This document shows positions 38,201 to 40,858 of a stretch of DNA of 64,000 nt, piece after piece; positions within the stretch are counted from its first letter, which is position 1; each line of letters opens with the position of its first letter. Origin of the DNA: Leptasterias polaris (Eukaryota; Echinodermata; Asteroidea; Forcipulatida; Asteriidae); assembly GCA_037783415.1 (NCBI GenBank), contig JAZGTN010000150.1:2728001-2792000 (forward strand), given 5' to 3'. A program made the translations under genes and the position numbers. Below the pieces are notes generated by a model. It saw only the letters and a list, made by a program, of their open reading frames with translations. It was not told the origin of the DNA and ran no database searches.

Positions 38201-38732
38201 TAATAATGACTGGATTTAAATAGCGCCAAATTAATCAGGGCCCAATTTCATGGCTCTGCTTACCGCAGAATTGTTCGCTTACACTGCATCCCATAGAATC
38301 TCGTGCTTTATAGGGTGTTGTTAGCGCAGAATTCCACAGTAAGCAGAGTGGTGAAATTGGGCCCAAATGTTAATTTTATTTAAATGTAATTTCTTTCATA
38401 ATGTGCCTTTTAGGGTGTTAAAATAACAAAAAGGCTAACTACAGAAAATATTGTAAACGTCATTACTGATAGGAAGTAGATAACCAGCAAATGCTGATAC
38501 AAAATAATAAAACCTTGCTTTTGTTTCCATTTTGTTCTTTCACCCACTATAGATATCCGAGTCCAGACCAACAGATGCTGCCCGAGACCTGACCCAGAGG
38601 TTAGCTTCTAAACGTCAGACAGGGAGAGCTCAAGCAGCCAGACCAACCTTGAAGCCCTCCCATAAACTCCCCACAGCAGAGGAGGCTAAAAGAATTGCTA
38701 AGATCTTTTCATCTAGATTGACAGAGAGCTGA
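1..38732 (+). CDS. C2CD3: C2CD3, C2 domain-containing centriole elongation regulator (37 exons, 5' end outside window)
   Basis: C2CD3 is a centriolar distal-end protein needed for centriole elongation, distal appendage assembly and primary cilium formation. I chained 37 exons with GT/AG borders and compatible phases; they sum to 6993 nt, giving 2330 residues and a stop. Visible residues hold six C2-like units at about 170-385, 516-700, 748-920, 950-1160, 1200-1372 and 1430-1560. These are followed by a short helical region (about 1625-1650), an acidic low-complexity region with a seven-residue repeat (about 1800-1862), and the tail motifs [10 protein letters not shown] and [12 protein letters not shown]. 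Recognition rests on recalled family signatures such as [27 protein letters not shown] and [10 protein letters not shown]. The vertebrate protein is about 2350 residues, so a sizeable N-terminal part lies before base 1. Exons are listed separately below. The gene converges on the transporter on the other strand. Confidence 0.95.
262..520. repeat. Interspersed repeat, partner at 19322
   Basis: cttgatttgaggattttatc...aatctccttgggcctgt, gatgcacagagg and caagccattttcaggaaat align with 19322-19556 (cctgatttcgggattttctc, aatctccttgagctgtc, gacgcacagag, caaaccattttccaggaat). Confidence 0.7.
582..830 (+). mobile_element. tRNA-derived SINE ('ggtctagtggtta' family)
   Basis: A box ggtggtctagtggttaagac and B box aggttcaaatccc, then a T/G-rich tract and the shared tail cttggtatacagtgctt...aaccaaaataacagtcttta. 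Related copies occur at 9236, 11779, 27282 and 37378. Confidence 0.72.
960..1097 (+). CDS. C2CD3: C2CD3 exon 2
   Basis: Acceptor TTGACAG and donor CAG|GTAGAC, phase 0 to 0, 46 codons. Encodes an acidic stretch followed by a run of Arg (RMRRRRRS), probably a disordered linker. Confidence 0.8.
1140..1395. repeat. Interspersed repeat, partner at 60385
   Basis: gttgaagccaaggactctta, actatactagcgaagaa, gaattattccaggtaaaatcc and ccgtcaggtaggtactgaaa match the copy at 60385-60600. Confidence 0.7.
1533..1791 (+). CDS. C2CD3: C2CD3 exon 3
   Basis: Acceptor TTTTGCAG and donor G|GTATGT, phase 0 to 1. Low-complexity Ser/Arg/Glu linker ahead of the first visible C2 domain. Confidence 0.8.
1905..1985. 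repeat. Repeat fragment, partner at 8153
   Basis: tgttctacaagcttctgcta and gtgtatctgaatctgaatc match 8153-8330 (ttttctacaagcttctgctc; gagtatctgaattgaattga). Looks like a retroelement 3' end. Confidence 0.55.
2353..2551 (+). CDS. C2CD3: C2CD3 exon 4 (start of C2-A)
   Basis: Acceptor TTGCAG and donor AG|GTTTGT (non-optimal), phase 1 to 2. Opens the first visible C2 unit ([19 protein letters not shown]) and then a Gly/Arg/Pro/Lys-rich loop. Confidence 0.85.
2880..2963. repeat. 84-nt uninterrupted poly-C
   Basis: A homopolymer in C2CD3 intron 4. The minus strand is poly-G. Its length may be an assembly estimate. Confidence 0.97.
2967..3115. repeat. Degraded SINE body beside the long C run
   Basis: ttcatcacaggttactcccc...gcctcgttcgtggacataag...tgtcccgactgacc resembles the SINE body around 58310-58400 (cacaggtacccattttaccc; ggacacaagtgtcacgaccg). 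The open frame here is not an exon; the exon phases join 2551 to 3260. Confidence 0.6.
3260..3381 (+). CDS. C2CD3: C2CD3 exon 5
   Basis: Phase 2 to 1. Encodes [11 protein letters not shown] followed by the [16 protein letters not shown] segment, a typical C2CD3 C2 strand. The splice from 2551 skips the poly-C and SINE-like sequence between the two exons. Confidence 0.9.
3587..3790. repeat. Interspersed repeat, probably a LINE 3' fragment
   Basis: gaccagctggaggagacgct and the inverse-like ccttcgggctccagctggtt, then a T-rich 3' part. No reading frame. Confidence 0.4.
3836..3906. repeat. (ATTG)n tetranucleotide microsatellite
   Basis: About 17 units of gatt with few interruptions, in C2CD3 intron 5. 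Confidence 0.95.
4481..4599 (+). CDS. C2CD3: C2CD3 exon 6
   Basis: Phase 1 to 0, donor ACG|GTAAGA. Encodes [15 protein letters not shown] and the [13 protein letters not shown] strand of C2-A. Confidence 0.92.
4937..5119 (+). CDS. C2CD3: C2CD3 exon 7
   Basis: Phase 0 to 0, 61 codons, acceptor CTCTTTAG and donor AAG|GTCAGT. Carries [15 protein letters not shown], a Ser-rich loop, and GNLK leading into the last C2-A strand. Confidence 0.9.
5689..5742. repeat. (ATACA)n pentanucleotide microsatellite
   Basis: About 10 units of atacaat register in C2CD3 intron 7. Confidence 0.95.
5841..6041 (+). CDS. C2CD3: C2CD3 exon 8
   Basis: Phase 0 to 0, 67 codons, donor CAG|GTAATG. Starts VSIELASDG, closing C2-A, then a Ser-rich linker. 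Confidence 0.9.
6325..6500. repeat. Interspersed repeat, partner at 49908
   Basis: gtttgaagctttacacacgg, gtgggtacacccatgtaaat, gaggagtgttggctctgaaa, gatgtttctaacaatatact match 49908-50090. Confidence 0.7.
6851..7066 (+). CDS. C2CD3: C2CD3 exon 9 (polar linker)
   Basis: Phase 0 to 0, 72 codons, acceptor TTCTCAG and donor GAG|GTGAGA. Gln/Glu/His-rich inter-domain linker with little expected structure. Confidence 0.85.
7605..7743 (+). CDS. C2CD3: C2CD3 exon 10 (start of C2-B)
   Basis: Phase 0 to 1, donor G|GTAAGG. Encodes [16 protein letters not shown] and a Pro-rich loop. Confidence 0.9.
7835..8330 (+). repeat. Retroelement 3'-end-like sequence
   Basis: tttacttgtactttgcgtgc...gtaaagcgcattggcc...aaatgcgctta, then tttgtttgtttgtttgtttg and gtatctgaattgaattgaat. 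No coding part is visible. Confidence 0.5.
8373..8535. mobile_element. Foldback repeat 'cacatggttcggggcaagc'
   Basis: Left cacatggttcggggcaagct and right agcttgcccctaaccatgtg form inverted ends. A relative is at 54018-54170. Confidence 0.75.
8597..8620 (+). promoter_or_regulatory. Poly-C polypyrimidine tract of C2CD3 exon 11 acceptor
   Basis: A run of 24 C directly before AG|GG. It must serve as the splice polypyrimidine tract, unless the branch region lies further upstream. Confidence 0.75.
8623..8750 (+). CDS. C2CD3: C2CD3 exon 11
   Basis: Phase 1 to 0. Encodes [12 protein letters not shown] and [11 protein letters not shown] of C2-B. The polypyrimidine tract of its acceptor is an almost pure C run (about 8597-8620) ending directly in CAG. 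Confidence 0.92.
9236..9379 (-). mobile_element. tRNA-derived SINE ('ggtctagtggtta' family), reverse orientation
   Basis: Plus strand shows the reversed B box (gggattctaacccacgac) and reversed A box (tctaaaccgctagcccacca). Body gtgctttccaagtcctgtgg. Related tail fragments lie at 8928-8961 and 9108-9172. Confidence 0.68.
9419..9488. repeat. 24-bp tandem repeat, 3 copies
   Basis: Unit tgcaaaccatttcattgatg + caac in C2CD3 intron 11. Confidence 0.92.
9578..9758. mobile_element. MITE 'ccaggcatgatatt', copy 1
   Basis: Ends caggcatgatattctt and ccaaatatcatgcctg, flanked by atgtac on both sides. Other copies at 27628 and 32584. Confidence 0.78.
9896..9997 (+). CDS. C2CD3: C2CD3 exon 12
   Basis: Phase 0 to 0, 34 codons. 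Encodes [17 protein letters not shown] and MMIEVWDKK. The acceptor TATAAG is weak, but the frame and homology fix it. Confidence 0.9.
10343..10429 (+). CDS. C2CD3: C2CD3 exon 13
   Basis: Phase 0 to 0, 29 codons, acceptor CCTGCAG. Encodes [18 protein letters not shown], a highly conserved C2CD3 signature. Confidence 0.95.
10494..10794. mobile_element. MITE with atagaccttatgcat TIRs
   Basis: Left atagaccttatgcatatgac and right atgcataaggtctat, in C2CD3 intron 13. The interior contains ggtggagaccccctctaag. Confidence 0.7.
10967..11460. repeat. Direct repeat pair flanking an inverted-repeat insert
   Basis: agaggcaaagtcgtgtcatg...catccaatatttgcttctgc at 10967-11095 recurs at 11335-11458. Between them, tagatagttcccagtagacg...ctttacgggcaa (11108) and ttgcccgtaaagatggc...cctatcta (11290-11332) are inverted, suggesting a MITE flanked by a long duplication. 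Confidence 0.72.
11779..11965 (+). mobile_element. tRNA-derived SINE ('ggtctagtggtta' family)
   Basis: A box atggtctagtggtaagacat, B box gggtttgaattcc, body aggactcagggaaagtactg and tail agtatacagtgctta. In C2CD3 intron 13. Confidence 0.72.
12208..12312 (+). CDS. C2CD3: C2CD3 exon 14
   Basis: Phase 0 to 0, 35 codons, donor CAG|GTGAGG. Encodes [26 protein letters not shown]; final strand of C2-B. Confidence 0.95.
12427..12602. mobile_element. Foldback repeat 'gggcccaatttcat', copy
   Basis: Degraded left end gacccaacttcaaatgg, right end ctctataaaattgggcc. Interior ttttgcttaccac...tgtgactgatgtcctgctat as in the other copies. Confidence 0.65.
12610..12771. mobile_element. Foldback repeat 'gggcccaatttcat', copy
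   Basis: Ends gggctcaatttcatagagtt and cactatgaagttgggccc, directly adjacent to the previous copy. Confidence 0.78.
12840..12919 (+). CDS. C2CD3: C2CD3 exon 15
   Basis: Phase 0 to 2, acceptor TGCTATAG and donor AG|GTAAAA. Short linker following the LAMGSSEQ end of C2-B. Confidence 0.85.
13236..13300. repeat. 20-bp tandem repeat, 3 copies
   Basis: Unit agcctctctttaaaccatgg/ag in C2CD3 intron 15. Confidence 0.92.
13549..13604 (+). CDS. C2CD3: C2CD3 exon 16 (56 nt)
   Basis: Phase 2 to 1, acceptor TTTGTCAG and donor G|GTATGT. Encodes only about 19 residues of linker. Both flanking phases require it. Confidence 0.8.
14271..14423 (+). CDS. C2CD3: C2CD3 exon 17 (start of C2-C)
   Basis: Phase 1 to 1. 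Encodes [16 protein letters not shown] and [12 protein letters not shown], the opening strands of the third C2 unit. Confidence 0.93.
14558..15110. mobile_element. Degraded relative of the piggyBac-like element in C2CD3 intron 17
   Basis: Left end CCCTTTCGTTAGGG after TCAA. Shared blocks: cacacattcttacacagcag, aactctattatcacctcgat, caaccatatgacgct, ggatctttg. The right end is not definable. Confidence 0.55.
15347..15515. repeat. Near-perfect 80-bp palindrome (long hairpin)
   Basis: Arm caaatattgactgcttttac...ctattttccctcggc and its complement almost base for base, loop of a few bases near 15431. Includes gagggagtcgtagttttaac and its inverse. Flanks a TIR element at 15518. Confidence 0.93.
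15518..15779. mobile_element. TIR element with ttataacacccc ends
   Basis: Ends TTATAACACCCC (15518) and GGGGTGTTATAA (15768-15779). The interior has a nested hairpin gtgtgatagtcgtcggactatcacac-like at about 15645-15672. Probably a MITE, perhaps one unit with the adjoining palindrome. Confidence 0.68.
15849..15977 (+). CDS. C2CD3: C2CD3 exon 18
   Basis: Phase 1 to 1, donor G|GTGAGT. Encodes [20 protein letters not shown] followed by the [10 protein letters not shown] segment. Confidence 0.93.
16111..16205 (+). CDS. C2CD3: C2CD3 exon 19
   Basis: Phase 1 to 0, donor AAA|GTATGT. Gly-rich start, then [20 protein letters not shown], a strong family signature. Confidence 0.94.
16788..16925 (+). 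CDS. C2CD3: C2CD3 exon 20
   Basis: Phase 0 to 0, 46 codons, donor AAG|GTCAGT. Encodes [13 protein letters not shown] and [10 protein letters not shown], closing C2-C. Its 3' end and donor are duplicated 104 bp downstream (see the repeat at 16980). Confidence 0.93.
16980..17040 (+). repeat. Partial tandem copy of C2CD3 exon 20 and its donor
   Basis: gactacaacaccctgatcagg and ggaacaaatagcagaggtcag repeat 16876-16936 with about seven changes, at 104-bp spacing. The copied junction AG|GTCAGC is intact, but the acceptor side is absent. Confidence 0.93.
17610..17753 (+). CDS. C2CD3: C2CD3 exon 21
   Basis: Phase 0 to 0, 48 codons. Contains [15 protein letters not shown], the first strand of C2-D. 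Confidence 0.92.
18252..18356 (+). CDS. C2CD3: C2CD3 exon 22
   Basis: Phase 0 to 0, 35 codons. Encodes [17 protein letters not shown]. The donor CAG|GTGATT is weak and is followed at once by an 81-bp minisatellite carrying many GTAAGT motifs. Confidence 0.92.
18371..19262. repeat. 81-bp minisatellite, 11 copies, in C2CD3 intron 22
   Basis: Unit begins attaacttgaagg(a/g)atagc and ends gtctcctggta. Copies differ at only a few positions (aggaatag/agggatag; ggagaat/ggggaat; ctgtg/ctttg). Because 81 is a multiple of 3, the minus strand stays open for 317 codons. Each unit carries atgtaagtc. Confidence 0.96.
19322..19556. repeat. Interspersed repeat, partner at 262
   Basis: Diverged copy of the repeat at 262-520, abutting the end of the 81-bp minisatellite. 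No TIRs seen. Confidence 0.68.
20155..20213. repeat. (TTA)n microsatellite
   Basis: About 20 uninterrupted units in C2CD3 intron 22, after a retroelement-like gtgaagcgctgtattac tail. Confidence 0.96.
20325..20505 (+). CDS. C2CD3: C2CD3 exon 23
   Basis: Phase 0 to 1, acceptor TTTTTTACAG and donor G|GTAAGC. Encodes [19 protein letters not shown] and [12 protein letters not shown] of C2-D. Confidence 0.94.
20534..21300 (+). mobile_element. SINE copy interrupted by a 500-bp insertion
   Basis: The head at 20534-20602 (gttgtgagcgagcaattaag, gtttctgctcagcagagttt) and the B-box side at 21130-21300 (gttcgagtcctggttgtggc, ttgtgtccttgagcaagata, ctttggatgggac) belong to one SINE. The 20603-21130 insert begins with (TTA)n and contains no recognisable gene. 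Confidence 0.65.
21300..21548 (-). mobile_element. tRNA-derived SINE fragment
   Basis: Plus-strand gaccaggacttgaacccaca is a reversed B box. It is followed by aacttgagtccgatgcacta and a reversed A box near 21525. It directly abuts the previous SINE in opposite orientation. Confidence 0.6.
21622..21759 (+). CDS. C2CD3: C2CD3 exon 24
   Basis: Phase 1 to 1. Acceptor in an AT-rich tract (TTTTATTATTAG). Encodes [20 protein letters not shown], the penultimate strand of C2-D. Confidence 0.9.
22160..22353. mobile_element. Foldback repeat 'gggcccaatttcat', copy
   Basis: Ends gggcccaatttcatgaagct and ggctttatgaaattgggtcc, in C2CD3 intron 24, just upstream of exon 25. Confidence 0.8.
22431..22688 (+). 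CDS. C2CD3: C2CD3 exon 25
   Basis: Phase 1 to 1, donor G|GTATGT. Encodes [11 protein letters not shown], a Pro/Gly loop, and [16 protein letters not shown], closing C2-D, then an acidic linker. Its acceptor again lies just after a poly-C run. Confidence 0.92.
23244..23515 (+). repeat. 136-bp tandem duplication covering the acceptor and first 46 nt of C2CD3 exon 26
   Basis: 23244-23379 and 23380-23515 are the same with few changes. Both contain ttctcaaacag|gtggagca and gcggacatcaacataaacat. The upstream acceptor (exon start 23334) has a full splice consensus. Using it and reading through would shift the frame (136 is not a multiple of 3). Confidence 0.95.
23470..23613 (+). CDS. C2CD3: C2CD3 exon 26 (start of C2-E)
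   Basis: Phase 1 to 1. Encodes [11 protein letters not shown] and [14 protein letters not shown] tandem copy of its acceptor and first 46 nt lies 136 bp upstream. I chose this one because only it reads on into the conserved C2 sequence and a donor. Confidence 0.93.
24167..24623. mobile_element. MITE with about 36-bp TIRs in C2CD3 intron 26
   Basis: Left GTGACCCGCTCTATCGAAGT... and right inverted GTGACCCGCTCTATCGAAAT..., agreeing over about 36 bp with two or three mismatches. ATTT flanks both ends. No coding capacity. Confidence 0.82.
24803..24914 (+). CDS. C2CD3: C2CD3 exon 27
   Basis: Phase 1 to 2, donor TG|GTATGT. Encodes [20 protein letters not shown], then [10 protein letters not shown]. 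Confidence 0.92.
25015..25235. repeat. Degenerate ttataaga array
   Basis: More than ten cttataaga/ cttataagaa motifs, each near-palindromic (TCTTATAAGA), in C2CD3 intron 27. Confidence 0.8.
25457..25627 (+). CDS. C2CD3: C2CD3 exon 28
   Basis: Phase 2 to 2. Encodes [19 protein letters not shown] and [17 protein letters not shown] of C2-E. Confidence 0.93.
25714..26555. mobile_element. piggyBac-like nonautonomous element (842 bp) in C2CD3 intron 28
   Basis: Flanked by TTAA (25710-25713, 26556-26559). Ends CCCTTTCATTACT and, inverted, CCCTTTCCTTACT. Similar interiors occur at 14558-15110 and 46090-46556. It landed in another repeat (gctaagattgatc...aatcttaattgctaag) and was itself hit by a foldback MITE at 25906. 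Confidence 0.78.
25906..26174. mobile_element. Foldback MITE nested in the piggyBac-like element
   Basis: Arms of about 90-100 bp: tacagcaatccttcaccgat at the left, its complement atcggtgaaggattgctgta at the right, flanked by TA on both sides (25904-25905, 26175-26176). The TA target suggests Tc1/mariner-type mobilisation. The centre contains gtacctgggtggtactgcgc and its inverse. Confidence 0.82.
26770..26875 (+). CDS. C2CD3: C2CD3 exon 29
   Basis: Phase 2 to 0, acceptor CCATGCAG. Encodes [20 protein letters not shown], then VHLSLKHL, closing C2-E. The donor CAG|GTTGGC is weak, but the next exon is in the matching phase. Confidence 0.88.
27083..27278. mobile_element. Foldback repeat 'gggcccaatttcat', copy
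   Basis: Ends gggcccaatttcatagagtt and cagctctatgaaattgggcc, the best-preserved TIRs of the family here. Confidence 0.82.
27282..27385 (-). mobile_element. SINE-related fragment
   Basis: gtcttaccactagaccaccaa is the reversed A box of the same family. The following acagtgcttaatacatcggt and aaaaaccaaataatattctt match the tail, but in the plus orientation, so the copy is rearranged. Confidence 0.55.
27628..27808. mobile_element. MITE 'ccaggcatgatatt', copy 2
   Basis: Same ends (caggcatgatattcttccca; ccaaatatcatacct) and interior (aaaaaccagaaaaattatga) as at 9578. Confidence 0.75.
28078..28313 (+). CDS. C2CD3: C2CD3 exon 30 (start of C2-F)
   Basis: Phase 0 to 2. Charged helical stretch ([20 protein letters not shown]), then [17 protein letters not shown] opening the last C2 unit. 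Donor AG|GTTAAT. Confidence 0.92.
28470..28617 (+). CDS. C2CD3: C2CD3 exon 31
   Basis: Phase 2 to 0, donor CAG|GTGAGT. Encodes [13 protein letters not shown], then the [16 protein letters not shown] segment, as in classical C2 domains. Confidence 0.92.
28755..28875. repeat. 24-bp tandem repeat, about 5 copies
   Basis: Unit tatattgtttacaaatatcaat in C2CD3 intron 31. AT-rich, no reading frame. Confidence 0.93.
29593..29764. mobile_element. Foldback repeat 'gggcccaatttcat', copy
   Basis: Left end eroded (ccaaaattagctgagcac), right gcggctctatgaaataaagc. Interior tgtctgtgactggtttcctg. Confidence 0.65.
29885..30112 (+). CDS. C2CD3: C2CD3 exon 32
   Basis: Phase 0 to 0, 76 codons, donor AAG|GTTTGT. 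Encodes [44 protein letters not shown]; end of C2-F. Confidence 0.93.
30811..30955. repeat. 36-bp tandem repeat, 4 copies
   Basis: Unit cccttagggtgccttcttac + cactcctcatggtcat. Open in two plus frames because 36 is a multiple of 3. In C2CD3 intron 32. Confidence 0.95.
31020..31300 (+). mobile_element. SINE copy in C2CD3 intron 32
   Basis: Degraded A-box side (gccaagagctcaagtgcact), B box gggttcaagtcccgg, then the body shared with other copies (cttgtgtccttgagcaagac; ttctttggatgggac) and the gcgcttcaagacgcc / gtgctatataggaact 3' end. Confidence 0.78.
31794..32161 (+). CDS. C2CD3: C2CD3 exon 33
   Basis: Phase 0 to 2, acceptor TTTCCTCAG. Pro/Lys/Gln-rich, then a helical segment [20 protein letters not shown]. 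Ends FLMTNLR, joining RKNLEELD of the next exon, a likely short coiled coil. Confidence 0.88.
32584..32773. mobile_element. MITE 'ccaggcatgatatt', copy 3
   Basis: Ends ccaggcataatgatcttccc and ccaaatatcatgcctg, interior as in the other two copies. Confidence 0.75.
33074..34002 (+). CDS. C2CD3: C2CD3 exon 34 (large, acidic, repeat-bearing)
   Basis: The largest exon, 929 nt, phase 2 to 1, acceptor TCACCAG and donor G|GTAATT. Starts [17 protein letters not shown] (helical), then acidic, Asp/Glu/His-rich sequence. It contains a seven-residue repeat at 33381-33566. Then come [14 protein letters not shown] and Glu/Arg-rich segments, predicted disordered by composition. Confidence 0.9.
33381..33566 (+). 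repeat. C2CD3: In-frame seven-residue repeat in C2CD3 exon 34
   Basis: Nine units of about 21 nt: [62 protein letters not shown]. The consensus is roughly G-x-G-H-D-E-x. The DNA repeats too (ggccatgatgag), so it arose by tandem expansion within the exon. Confidence 0.92.
34282..34440. mobile_element. Foldback repeat with caggcctggaatt ends
   Basis: Left caggcctggaatttgatc, right aatattccaggcctg, interior ccatttttcattttgcaaag. A second copy in opposite orientation is at 52159. Confidence 0.7.
34834..35488 (+). CDS. C2CD3: C2CD3 exon 35
   Basis: Phase 1 to 2, acceptor TATCTTCACAG. Acidic disordered region ([37 protein letters not shown]). The donor is uncertain. CT|GTATCC at 35489 keeps the phase needed to read [11 protein letters not shown] in the next exon; unspliced, the frame stops at 35505-35507. 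Confidence 0.78.
35791..36067. mobile_element. MITE with about 75-bp imperfect TIRs
   Basis: Left tagaataaatgcaggacaag...cacatggtgttattgcaaacc matches the inverse of the right end ggtttgcggtaacaccatgt...gtgctatatattcta. In C2CD3 intron 35. Confidence 0.75.
36594..36665 (-). mobile_element. tRNA-like SINE head with possible GTT anticodon loop
   Basis: Minus strand: GGGCTAGATAGCTCAGTTGG, TAGAGCGC, an anticodon-like stem-loop CCGGCACGTTAATCCGG, then GGTTCAAATCC. The acceptor arms do not pair well and the element continues into repeat sequence (caaagaaaaattgac), so I call it a SINE head, not a functional tRNA. Confidence 0.65.
36908..36980 (-). mobile_element. Second tRNA-like SINE head, same family
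   Basis: Reads gctctaccaactgggctatc on the plus strand, with the same flanking sequence (gttgaacaaagaacaattta) as the copy at 36594. The two heads are in the same orientation about 315 bp apart, an apparent dimer. A related flank without the head is at 12000-12090. Confidence 0.6.
37173..37305 (+). CDS. C2CD3: C2CD3 exon 36
   Basis: Phase 2 to 0, donor CAG|GTACAG. Encodes [20 protein letters not shown], then SMRALHT, a C-terminal motif I associate with C2CD3 orthologues, here far from the C2 domains. Confidence 0.88.
37378..37480 (+). mobile_element. tRNA-derived SINE head
   Basis: ctagtggttaggacatctgt and ggtgggttcgaatcccac are A and B boxes. The body (cggtgcaggacttgggaa) is as in other copies. 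Truncated 3'. Confidence 0.68.
38238..38364. mobile_element. Foldback repeat 'gggcccaatttcat', short copy
   Basis: Ends gggcccaatttcatggctct and agagtggtgaaattgggccc, in the last C2CD3 intron. Confidence 0.75.
38553..38732 (+). CDS. C2CD3: C2CD3 last coding exon
   Basis: Phase 0, acceptor CCACTATAG, 59 codons and TGA at 38730-38732. Encodes [19 protein letters not shown] near the C terminus. The exon from 38591 on is the founder of a decayed tandem array that extends through the 3' UTR. Confidence 0.9.
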   Translation: MSESRPTDAARDLTQRLASKRQTGRAQAARPTLKPSHKLPTAEEAKRIAKIFSSRLTES

Positions 38733-39038
38733 CCAGAGGCTTAGCTTCTTATCTCTCAGGAACAGCATAAGCAGCCAGACCAACTTTAAGAAGCCATACT
38801 GTAAACTCCCTACTGCAGAGGATGCTACAAATAATCACTAAGACCTCTGCATCTAGATTGACAACAAGCTGACCTAGAATGTTAGGTTCTAAACATCTCT
38901 CAGGAACAGCATAAGCAGCCAGACCAACTTTAAGAAGCCATACTGTAAACTCCCTACTGCAGAGGATGCTATAAATAATCACCAAGACCTCTGCATCTAG
39001 ATTGACAGCGAGCTGACCTAGAATGTTAGGTTCTAAAC

Positions 39039-40209
39039 CAACGGCGCACCCAGGATTATGTTTGGGGGGGGGGGGGGGGGGGGTGGCTCAAACCAATGTA
39101 TTGGGTGGGGTCCAGGAGCTCTGAGCTTTTGGCGTTTTAGGCGTGAAAAATCAAGCCTCTTTATGCATAAAATTAGAAAAAAACCATTCCCCTAAGCACT
39201 TCTGATCCATATAAATCGTTTAAGTTTATTTTAAAAATTTCCTACCTACTTTTCATCACTGGGCGGCAAACCCAGATCCTACAGATAAACCTTTGTTTTG
39301 CGAAAGTGGTGTCACATAATAATAATTTATATCAGATTACTGTTAAAAAATTAAATGTGATGTGTAATTTGGAAAGGGTAGGATTGCAGACCTTTTTAAT
39401 CCTTGAACATAGCCGACTAAAATGAAAAATGTGGAAAAGAAGCAACGCGTGATGATATTCATTTTGGATCTGGTACCATGCATATTCATTAAAAACATCG
39501 CGGGTAAAAAAAACATTACATTACTATCCTTGTATTTACAAAACATTACTATCCGGCGTTTCTCAAATTCAAGTGTAGTACTACAGGCAATTCTTAAGGG
39601 GGAAAAACCATTGAATGCCGGAACGACGTGAGATATATTTTATCCTGGACAAATTAGCCCGTTGGTTTCAAATGCTTAATAATAATATGTTATTGTTGCA
39701 AGTTTAAACAATTACAAGGGAGTTGTCATAAAATGGTGTTCAAAATCTTGCACCTCGCACCTCGCGTTATCGAATCTCCCGTATAAAAGAGTAATTTGGC
39801 AGGGGAAAAAATGCGAATGGCAAAAGAAGAAAATAAAATACTGCCACCGGAAATAAAAACCAAAAGCTACACACACATTTGCGACTTCTCCCTCGGTTTT
39901 TTTTCCCTCCCCCCTTCCCCATTTTTTTTTGTTGACCCTCTTGGGGGGGGGGGGCTCAAGCCCCCCCTCCATCCCCTCAAGCCCCCCCTCCCCCCCTCAA
40001 GCCCCCCCTCCCCCCCCCTCCCCCCCTCAAGCCCCCCCTCCCCCCCCCTTCTCCCCCTCAAGCCCCCCCCCCCTCCCCCCCCTCCCCTTAAGCCCCCCCC
40101 TCCCCTTAAGCCCCCCCTCCCCTTAAGCCCCCCCTCCCCTTAAGCCCCCCCCCTCCCCTTAAGCCCCCCCTCCCCTTAAGCCCCCCCCCTCCCCTTGGGT
40201 GCGCCGTTG
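39039..40209. mobile_element. hAT-like nonautonomous DNA transposon, 1171 bp
   Basis: Perfect 14-bp terminal inverted repeats: CAACGGCGCACCCA at the left end and TGGGTGCGCCGTTG at the right. It is flanked by an 8-bp direct duplication TTCTAAAC at 39031-39038 and 40210-40217, the target-site size of hAT transposases. It sits inside copy 4 of the exon-derived array. The interior has no transposase-like reading frame, a G run near the left end and a C-rich array near the right end. Confidence 0.88.
39953..40195. repeat. C-rich array with ccccttaag / ccctcaag spacers inside the hAT-like element
   Basis: Runs of 6-9 C separated by tcaag or ttaag, about 20 times. The minus strand is G-rich with many G tracts and could form quadruplexes. 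The proline-rich open frames here are by-products of composition. Confidence 0.9.
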
Positions 40210-40858
40210 TTCTAAACATCTCTCAGGAACAGCATAAGCAGCCAGACCAACTTTAAGAAGCCATACTGTAAACTCCCTACTGCAGAGGATGCTACAAATA
40301 ATCACTAAGACCTCTGCATCTAGATTGACAGCGAGCTGACCTAGAATGTTAGGTTCTAAACATCCCTCATAAACAGTATAAGCAGCCAGACCAATCTTGA
40401 GAAGCCCTCCTATAAACTCCCTACTGCTGAGGAGGCTAGAAGAATTGCAAAAATATTTGCATCTAGATTGACAAAGACAACCCAGGGACAACCCAGCCAG
40501 AAAAACTGCTGTGACCTTTGCATCAAGATTGAGAGAGAGCTGATTAAAAAGCAAGTTAGCAGCACCCGTGTAATGATCTTGATGTTTTGACCAGTTTTGG
40601 CTTGAGCCCCCACCCCCTGCTCGGAACCCTTTAATGCCCCTCTAGCACGACCAGTTGAAGAAAAATAATCTACAAATATCAGTCAGCACTGTATAAAATC
40701 TTACGGTATAAAGAACAGTTTATTAAAATCAGTCTGTGAAGGAAACTTGTTCGCTCATGCATGTTTGTGAGTGCTGCTGTTGGGCAGTGCATGCTCACGA
40801 CGGTAACACACTCTTAACCTCACATACCATTAAGGCCCAATTTAATGGCTCTGCTTAC

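Larger units (their letters stand above)
38731..40545 (+). repeat. Decayed tandem copies of the C2CD3 last exon (period about 140 bp)
   Basis: The founder is 38591-38730 inside the coding exon. Copies follow at 38731-38870, 38871-39014, 39015-39038 plus 40210-40337 (split by a transposon), 40338 to about 40475, and a partial one to about 40545. Each keeps recognisable blocks (ttctaaac, aagcagccagaccaa, taaactccctactgcagag, gcatctagattgaca). Copies 2-4 share changes not in the founder, so they were amplified after the first duplication. All have lost the reading frame. Confidence 0.93.

Noticed and set aside
38749..38985. Minus-strand 78-codon frame with repeated REFTVWLLKVGLAAYAVPER
   Set aside because: It is the antisense shadow of the tandem exon copies, and the repeat follows the 140-bp DNA period.
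39796..40143. Proline-rich open frames
   Set aside because: They translate the C-rich arm of the hAT-like element in several frames at once; composition, not coding.
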